From Hysterangium stoloniferum (Eukaryota; Basidiomycota; Agaricomycetes; Hysterangiales; Hysterangiaceae): a DNA stretch of 64,000 nt. The notes under the pieces were generated by a model that saw only the letters and a program-made list of their open reading frames with translations, was not told the DNA's origin and did not search any database. Shown piece after piece: positions 59,028 to 64,000 of this stretch. Positions within the stretch are counted from its first letter, which is position 1. Each line of letters begins with the position of its first letter. The stretch covers positions 1-64,000 of the forward strand of contig WHVD01000212.1 of NCBI GenBank assembly GCA_015178975.1, given 5' to 3'. The translations under genes were made by a program, and so were the position numbers.

Positions 59028-60966
59028 ATCCTCCTTTTTGATTTAATTGGAGTTGTGACAATGCTGTGGTGTGATTCCGGAGTTCTTGAATGAGTTACAA
59101 GTTACTGAACGTTTTTACTCAAACTTTAGCACTCAGTCTTTGGACCTTCATGCCACTGAGATGTAAAATAATTTTACGAAGAATAACATATTACCCCTAA
59201 ACCCCTTTCAACTGCTTTGTCGGTCTGAAGATCAACTTTATTTATGGCCACTTCTTATATTGCTCAGTCCTGACCCTGACCTATTGTGGGATAGAGTAGT
59301 GTCAGGTCTATAAGTGATGGAACAAGGTAAAACACACGGTATAATACAAAAAGACGGATAAAGGAAAAGAAAGGTTGAGCACAGCCAAGACAGCACGGCC
59401 CGATACACTTACAACTTCAGCAGTAATTGGCAACAGCTGACAACGATTGACACAAGTATAGTGATGGCGTTTCTCATTGCGCTTTGTCGGTTCCTGGTCC
59501 TTTCCACATTACAGCGGAAGTTATCGAGCTTCTAGCGGTTTTCTAGCTGACAGTCCCCCAGACACGTAGTTAGCCTTCGCCATCGCGTGTGCCACAGCTT
59601 CTATCTAATTCGCGTTTCAGTGGCATCTCAAAAGCTCACACCGACTGGCTTGGCTCAAATATATAGTGTGATTTATAGGCTAGAGTAAGCCAAAGTTAGC
59701 ATATCTTAGTTGAAGACGAGCCGCGTTGATGTAGCCGAGGTAATACGCTATTGGATCACTGGCAATCAAGTATGCATGATCCTTTATCGCAACGAGCAAA
59801 CACAGCACTGAAGGCCTAATTTGGAATATGGTCTAAAATCCATGGAATATAAAATATGTCTGGGACATATTATATATTCTACGGATATTCTAATCAATTC
59901 CCCAAGTACTTTCCAAATTGAATTTGTCAGAATATCTTTGAATATTCTCAGACATATCGTATATATAGTCCATGAATTTTAGAACATGATTAAAAATTTG
60001 GGCCCCAGCATTTGAAGTCAAGTTCTTCCCTATTTTTTCTCTCGTAGTTGTTATTGTGCCTTAACAGCCTTTAATTAATACAATAACCCAGGGGTTGATA
60101 TGAGGGGTGCGACTATGCCTCGCGTGCATGCCAAATGTCAATAATACAGGAACATTCTCAAACAACATTAAACATTATGAAGAACCTTCGTTTTGCATCA
60201 GATATATGTTAATGTATACAGTGATGTAACAGTTCATTCTCAGCTTCCTAAATGAGCCGTCCACTCTACATGTCTTCGTACGTTACTGCCTAACTTAGAG
60301 AAATTGTTGAAGATCCAGTACTTCGAGGGTCTTTCACGAATTCGTGTAGAATGTAAATAATCTAATAAAATGAGTGTGTCATGAATGCATCATAAATAGG
60401 CATGAGTGTCGTATGAAGGGCTCGCAGAACTCACCAATGGCTACGGGTTAGTAGGTTACAGCGAATCAGTATCTGAAGAAAACTTGATGCGCTGGCTGCG
60501 GCAGGTTAAAGATATTAAAAGCGTGTGTGTTGTTTCTAGTTACGGCTTCACTGGCAAGCTTGCATACATGCGAGACGAGTCATAATTGATAACGGTAGCT
60601 CATTCGGGGATATTCTCGAATGGAAAGGAAGTGAACGAGGGAGGAACTACTAGAACAATGAATGGCGGTAAACTCGGACTAGGTTGCTCGGCGTGTCGGG
60701 CGAGAGGTTACATCAGTCAGGAATGTGTTCTTGGTGGAAAGTTCGAAACCGACAAATGGAGAGGGAATTGAGATATGGGTGAGGCGATAATAAGATGCGA
60801 AGGTTATTGAAACGATCAAAAGTATAGTGATCCACAACAGAAATGGCTGGCAAGTCTTATGCACTCTCAACGAGCTGTTGTTTGATAGACACGGAGGCTT
60901 TTGACAGAGTAAGAGGAGGGGAATCATGTACAGAGGGGAATAGTAATATCACATATATGGCTACTT
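59028..60966. other. intergenic DNA
   Basis: No supported gene apart from the palindromic unit at 59813-60004. A frame at 60586-60771 contains CSACRARGYISQEC, which lacks the histidine of a CCHC knuckle and has no context, so it is not called. Confidence 0.45.
59813..60004. repeat. imperfect 192-bp inverted repeat
   Basis: Ends GGCCTAATTTGG and CAAATTTGGGCC-like sequence. The arms share TCTAAAATCCATGG / CCATGAATTTTAGA and ATATGTCTG / CAGACATAT. A candidate old MITE. Confidence 0.5.
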
Positions 60967-61150
60967 GTGCTCTCTGAGTGCTCTCCGAGTGCTCTCCGAG
61001 TGCTCTCCGAGTGCTCTCCGAGTGCTCTCCGAGTGCTCTCCGAGTGCTCTCCGAGTGCTCTCCGAGTGCTCTCCGAGTGCTCTCCGAGTGCTCTCCGAGT
61101 GCTCTCCGAGTGCTCTCCGAGTGCTCTCCGAGTGCTCGAGTGCTCTCCGA
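60967..61150 (+). repeat. 11-bp minisatellite, about 17 units
   Basis: Unit GTGCTCTCCGA. Fifteen units run from 60967 to 61131 (the first with one change), then one 8-bp short unit and one more full unit to 61150. Because 11 is not a multiple of three and the unit has no stop, all three forward frames and a reverse frame stay open, producing artificial proteins repeating SECSPSALRVL or ALGEHSESTRR. Confidence 0.97.
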
Positions 61151-61593
61151 GGGCTCTCTTTCCTTCTTCAAATACTGTACTTGTTCATATTTACCACTTA
61201 CAGTGACTACTCATTAGCTCTAGTCTGGGGCATGTGATGTCAGGACATCACAAGTGCACACTGGCCTGTAGCCTGTTGATAAAACTCTCAATGATTACAT
61301 GCGAGGATTTCTCTGGAACCCACAGAATTCTGCAAATAATCAATATAATGATAAAAAAGTACCTTCCCCAGTAATGACACATTATAGCAAGAGCAAGTTC
61401 TATCTTTTTGCTTCAAAATATTATTATACTCAATGGGTCACACTTAGAATGAAAAAGGGAGGTGGATGTGAAGTGCTAGAAGTGCAGGAGCTCAGACACA
61501 GACATGGACAAGTGAATAAAGTTTCACTGACGTTAGCTATGGGCCCACAGTGGTACACAACATGTAGCTAATGTGCCATGTAGGATGTCTGGG
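61151..61593. other. spacer with a dispersed repeat copy
   Basis: No gene. 61320-61400 (AATTCTGCAAATAATCAATA, CCCAGTAATGACACATTATA) resembles 47665-47775. Confidence 0.45.
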
Positions 61594-61904
61594 TGTGAGG
61601 AGTATGCTTTTACCACAGTTTCATTGTGGTAAAACACTCCTTTTATTTCATTTATATTTTACATATTCTATTCATATTTTTCTATCTTTCATATTCTTCG
61701 AATATTGCATATTTCATTAGTTCAAAGCATTGTGTATACTTGTGGGTGCACTCAGCACCAATTAGAACTCAGACACACTTTAACCCAAGAACCACCACTC
61801 GTAAGACACAAACTAGGTCTACTACGAGCGGTGATCAGGGTGATGTGTCAGCTACCACATAGGTAGCATTATCTGAACTACTGAATACTTCTGGCCTCGA
61901 ACTA

Positions 61905-62114
61905 CAGTGACTCAAAAAACCCTTCCAATGTTTGGTACTTCAGATGTATATCCTTGATAGCTCAGAGGATAAAAATGCAGAAATATCAAAAATATTTGTA
62001 AGCATGCTCTATCATATATAGATTGTGGAAATACAATTTTATTACATAAGCTCCAAATATGGAAATACTACAAATATATATATACAGGAGACTCATTGGA
62101 AGGGTTTTTTGGCC
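61905..62114 (+). repeat. left terminal inverted repeat of the Tc1/mariner element
   Basis: 210 bp, CAGTGACTCAAAAAACCC to CATTGGAAGGGTTTTTTGGCC. It pairs with 63264-63474. Confidence 0.92.
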
Positions 62115-62274
62115 GGCAGCATTGATGACTATAAATGCTTATAGTCATGTGACCTTGTTGATTGTTCACCTCCAACTGGGCCCTATCAACAAAATCACGT
62201 GATGTCACATGACCACATTGTGCTGCAGTATAAATACATCGCCTTTAGCAACTAGCAATGTCCCAATTCCCAAA

Positions 62275-63234
62275 ATGTGCACTTTGTCTCTTACCAGCCA
62301 GAATCATATCCTCTCACTGCTTGATGCTGGCCATACAGCTAGCCACATTTTAGCTCCTACTAGTTATGGCATTGGCACAGTCTTTAGACTTTACTCCAAG
62401 CATTGTTGTCATCTCTCTAAGTCCATTGGTGGTCACCCCTCCAAGCTTTCCACTACCAATATTCACTATGCACAGCATCTCATCAGCTCTGGGAAGGCCA
62501 ACACTGCTTTTGATGTGGCCAAAGCTCTTAATAATGTCACCAACCAGTCCATCTGTACCCCAACTGTGTGCAATAGTCTCAATATGGTTGGGGGTGCCTC
62601 AATAACCCTTCCAATGTTTGGTACTTCAGATTTACATCCCCGATAACTCATATCAAAGATATTTGTGAATATGCTCTATCATATCTATATTATTCAAATA
62701 CAGTGCCATTACATAAGCTCCAAACATGGAAATACTACAAATATTTATATATAGGAGACTCATTGGAAGGAACTTTTTGTGATGTTTGGAGAAGGATTTG
62801 TGATATTATGGGGCTACATGCTGTGGGAAGGACCTGGGTATTCTTTCAAGATAGATGAGAGAATGGATGGGTACCTTTCTCTCAAGATTATGGAGGAGAA
62901 CCTTCAAGCCAGCCTCAACTATTATGGAAAATATGTGGGTAATGTCATCTTTCAGCAAGATCATGACCCTGAACACACCTGCAAGAAGGCCCAGACTTGG
63001 TTTCAAGATAATGATTTTAATGTCCTCCCATGGCCAGCACAGTTTCCAGACCTCAACCCCATTGAATACTTGTGGAATCATAAAAAGAGGGGATAAGGGA
63101 TATTGAAGTTGTGGGAGAGGGTAGAGGAGGAGTGGAACAAGATTGATGTAGAGGTGTGTCAGAATTTGATTGAGAGTATGCCTAGAAGGGTTGCAGGTGT
63201 GTTGAAGGCAAAGGATAGCCATACTAAGTACTGA
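62275..63234 (+). pseudogene. Tc1-type transposase, disrupted
   Basis: The N-terminal part (62275-62600) shows the Tc1 paired-type helix-turn-helix pattern: LTSQNHILSLLDAGHTASHI, a central GIGTVFRLYSKH, then GGHPSKLSTTNI and SSGKANTAFDVAKALNNVT. The C-terminal part has LWEGPGYSFKIDERMDGY, VIFQQDHDPEHTCKKAQTW with the second catalytic D, and VLPWPAQFPDLNPIEYLWNH with the final E, spaced as in DD34E enzymes. The block holding the first catalytic D is absent; a repeat unit occupies 62600-62772 instead. A stop/frameshift follows KKRG at 63094-63096, after which LWERVEEEWNKIDVEVCQNL and the family's ending KAKDSHTKY continue to a stop at 63232-63234. It cannot encode an active enzyme. Confidence 0.9.
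62600..62772 (+). repeat. third copy of the terminal-repeat unit inside the transposase gene
   Basis: 173 bp, AATAACCCTTCCAATGTTTGG to GACTCATTGGAAGG. It matches both terminal repeats, in the orientation of the left one, and is slightly closer to the right one in its middle (GTGAATATGCTCTATCATATCTA). It may be a MITE insertion or a product of aberrant transposition or gene conversion. Confidence 0.85.
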
Positions 63235-63263
63235 ATATTAGTAGTTTTGTGGGTCAGAGTTGT

Positions 63264-63474
63264 TGGCCAAAAAACCCTTCCAATGAGTCTCCTGTATATA
63301 TATATTTGTAGTATTTCCATATTTGGAGCTTATGTAATGGCATTGTATTTCAACAATCTAGATATGATAGAGCATATTCACAAATATTTTCGAGATTTTT
63401 GCAATTTTCTCCTCTGAGCTATCAAGGATATACATCTGAAGTACCAAATATTGGAAGGGTTTTTTGAGTCACTG
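63264..63474 (-). repeat. right terminal inverted repeat of the Tc1/mariner element
   Basis: 211 bp, GGCCAAAAAACCCTTCCAAT to GGGTTTTTTGAGTCACTG. It pairs with 61905-62114. Confidence 0.92.
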
Positions 63475-63626
63475 TATAACAGTCGAGGCCTCCACTCGAA
63501 CCATTGCACTCGTTGACTCATTCGTCATCTCGTGCTCTTTCTCTCACTTTCTCTTATATTGTACCGAATAGGTCAATATTCTTCCTTTCTACTCATTTCT
63601 TCGTATATAGAACGGTCAGAACTTCC

Positions 63627-63886
63627 GTGTTGAATGGGTTTATGGGTACATTTTGTTGGCCCAGTTAACTTGTTATTTGTGGTTGCAGGTTCATTCAAGG
63701 TGGCTGGGGATTTTTTTGGGTCTGTCTGTATTATTTTGGCATTTGCTGAAGTTTCAGTAAGTTGCCAATTCTCCCCCTTGAAGTGCCAAATTGTCATAAT
63801 GCAAATTACATTTGACTGTAACAGACTTGGTGTCTGGCCAGTAGATATGGACACCATTGCTTCGCCTGTTGAATCCCATCCAGCCC
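63627..63886. other. unassigned 260 bp between two LTRs
   Basis: Lies between the LTR type C end and a family B LTR start. A frame is open on both strands (63634-63891 plus; minus strand reads TIWHFKGENWQL), but neither has a family I recognise. Confidence 0.4.
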
Positions 63887-64000
63887 TGTGAGAGGTATGG
63901 CGAAATATGCTCAGGAAATATAGTCTGGATAAGCCCATACTATATTCCCATTATTATTTCTTCTTTCTCTCTATTCTATTATACACTTATATGAGTTCGA
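63887..64000 (+). repeat. family B LTR, start only (runs off the window)
   Basis: TGTGAGAGGTATGGCGAAAT followed by CTCAGGAAATATAGTC matches the family B LTRs at 12588 and 15100. The rest lies beyond the right edge. Confidence 0.88.

Larger units (their letters stand above)
61905..63474 (+). mobile_element. Tc1/mariner transposon with ~210-bp inverted repeats
   Basis: 1570 bp flanked by TA (61903-61904 and 63475-63476), starting CAGTGACTCAAAAAACCC and ending with its inverse. The terminal repeats are long (61905-62114 and 63264-63474) and about 90% alike. Each repeat is itself bounded by ACCCTTCCAATG and its inverse CATTGGAAGGGT. A third, similar unit lies inside the transposase gene. The transposase is broken, so the element could move only with help. 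Confidence 0.93.
61594..63626 (+). repeat. third LTR type (C), split by a Tc1/mariner element
   Basis: TGTGAGGAGTATGC at 61594 parallels the family A and B LTR starts. Parts shared with them are TTGTGTATACTTGTGGGTGC, a CAGCACC element and the end region CGTATATAGAACGGTCAGAA at 63602-63621. The LTR is interrupted at a TA by the transposon at 61905-63474. It lacks the usual CTCTTCACA end. It carries a stem-loop TATTG-TACCGAATAGGT-CAATA near 63554. Probably a fragment or solo LTR. Confidence 0.7.

Noticed and set aside
60586-60771. Zinc-knuckle protein with CSACRARGYISQEC
   Set aside because: The histidine position is tyrosine and there is no neighbouring Gag sequence.
60967-61150. CRISPR-like array
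   Set aside because: The 11-bp units are directly adjacent without spacers, and the genome is fungal.
60965-61237. Repeat proteins in several frames over the minisatellite
   Set aside because: They arise because the 11-bp unit lacks stops in any frame; no start context, family or composition supports coding.
63573-63938. Protein in the segment between LTR C and the last LTR B
   Set aside because: Open on both strands, runs into LTR sequence and has no family.

Overview
The window is a repeat-rich stretch of a filamentous basidiomycete genome, most likely an Agaricomycete. The clues are a DUF6533 seven-helix protein typical of mushroom-forming fungi, genes split by many ~45-60 bp GT-AG introns, and dense chromodomain Ty3/gypsy and Ty1/copia retrotransposons. 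There is no bacterial-style gene organisation.

Layout. 1-15750 is a nest of Ty3/gypsy chromoviruses. A family A element (A1, which begins before the window and has its 3' LTR at 6924-7566) sits inside a related family B element (7567-15750). B also carries one solo family A LTR and one solo family B LTR, each with a 5-bp target duplication. 16833-27900 is a very large, nearly perfect inverted repeat: two ~4.59 kb arms (16833-21425 and 23310-27900) around a ~1.9 kb spacer. An apparently complete, nine-exon secreted SMP-30/lactonase-like host gene starts in the spacer and ends in the right arm; the left arm holds only its 3' part. A second, unrecognised spliced gene is present once in each arm. 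28554-47150 is another nest. A Ty1/copia element is split in its 5' LTR by a long family A gypsy element (A3, 28670-42341), which itself contains a 1.45 kb gag-only copia-like element and two solo LTRs. 47151-61593 is lower-density DNA with two host genes, a secreted chorismate mutase-like protein (49174-50046) and a DUF6533 membrane protein (56224-57746). It also holds two MITE or foldback repeats, a third long palindrome, two degenerate tRNA-like loci and an 11-bp minisatellite. 61594-64000 has a third LTR type split by a broken Tc1/mariner element, then the start of another family B LTR.

How the parts relate. The gypsy families share an unusual plan: a long Gag region, a pol with an expanded RNase H insert and a C-terminal chromodomain, then a separate ~675-residue open reading frame between pol and the 3' LTR, with a TATA-like box upstream in family A. 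Their LTRs are strings of short stem-loops. Repeated nesting within their own kind fits chromodomain-guided integration into silent chromatin. The gag-only element and the neighbouring copia element carry the same primer site, matching an internal piece of initiator tRNA-Met, so the small element could have borrowed copia-type enzymes.

All similarity statements come from reading the sequence by eye; no database search or alignment program was run. Exon boundaries are inferred from reading frame and GT-AG signals.
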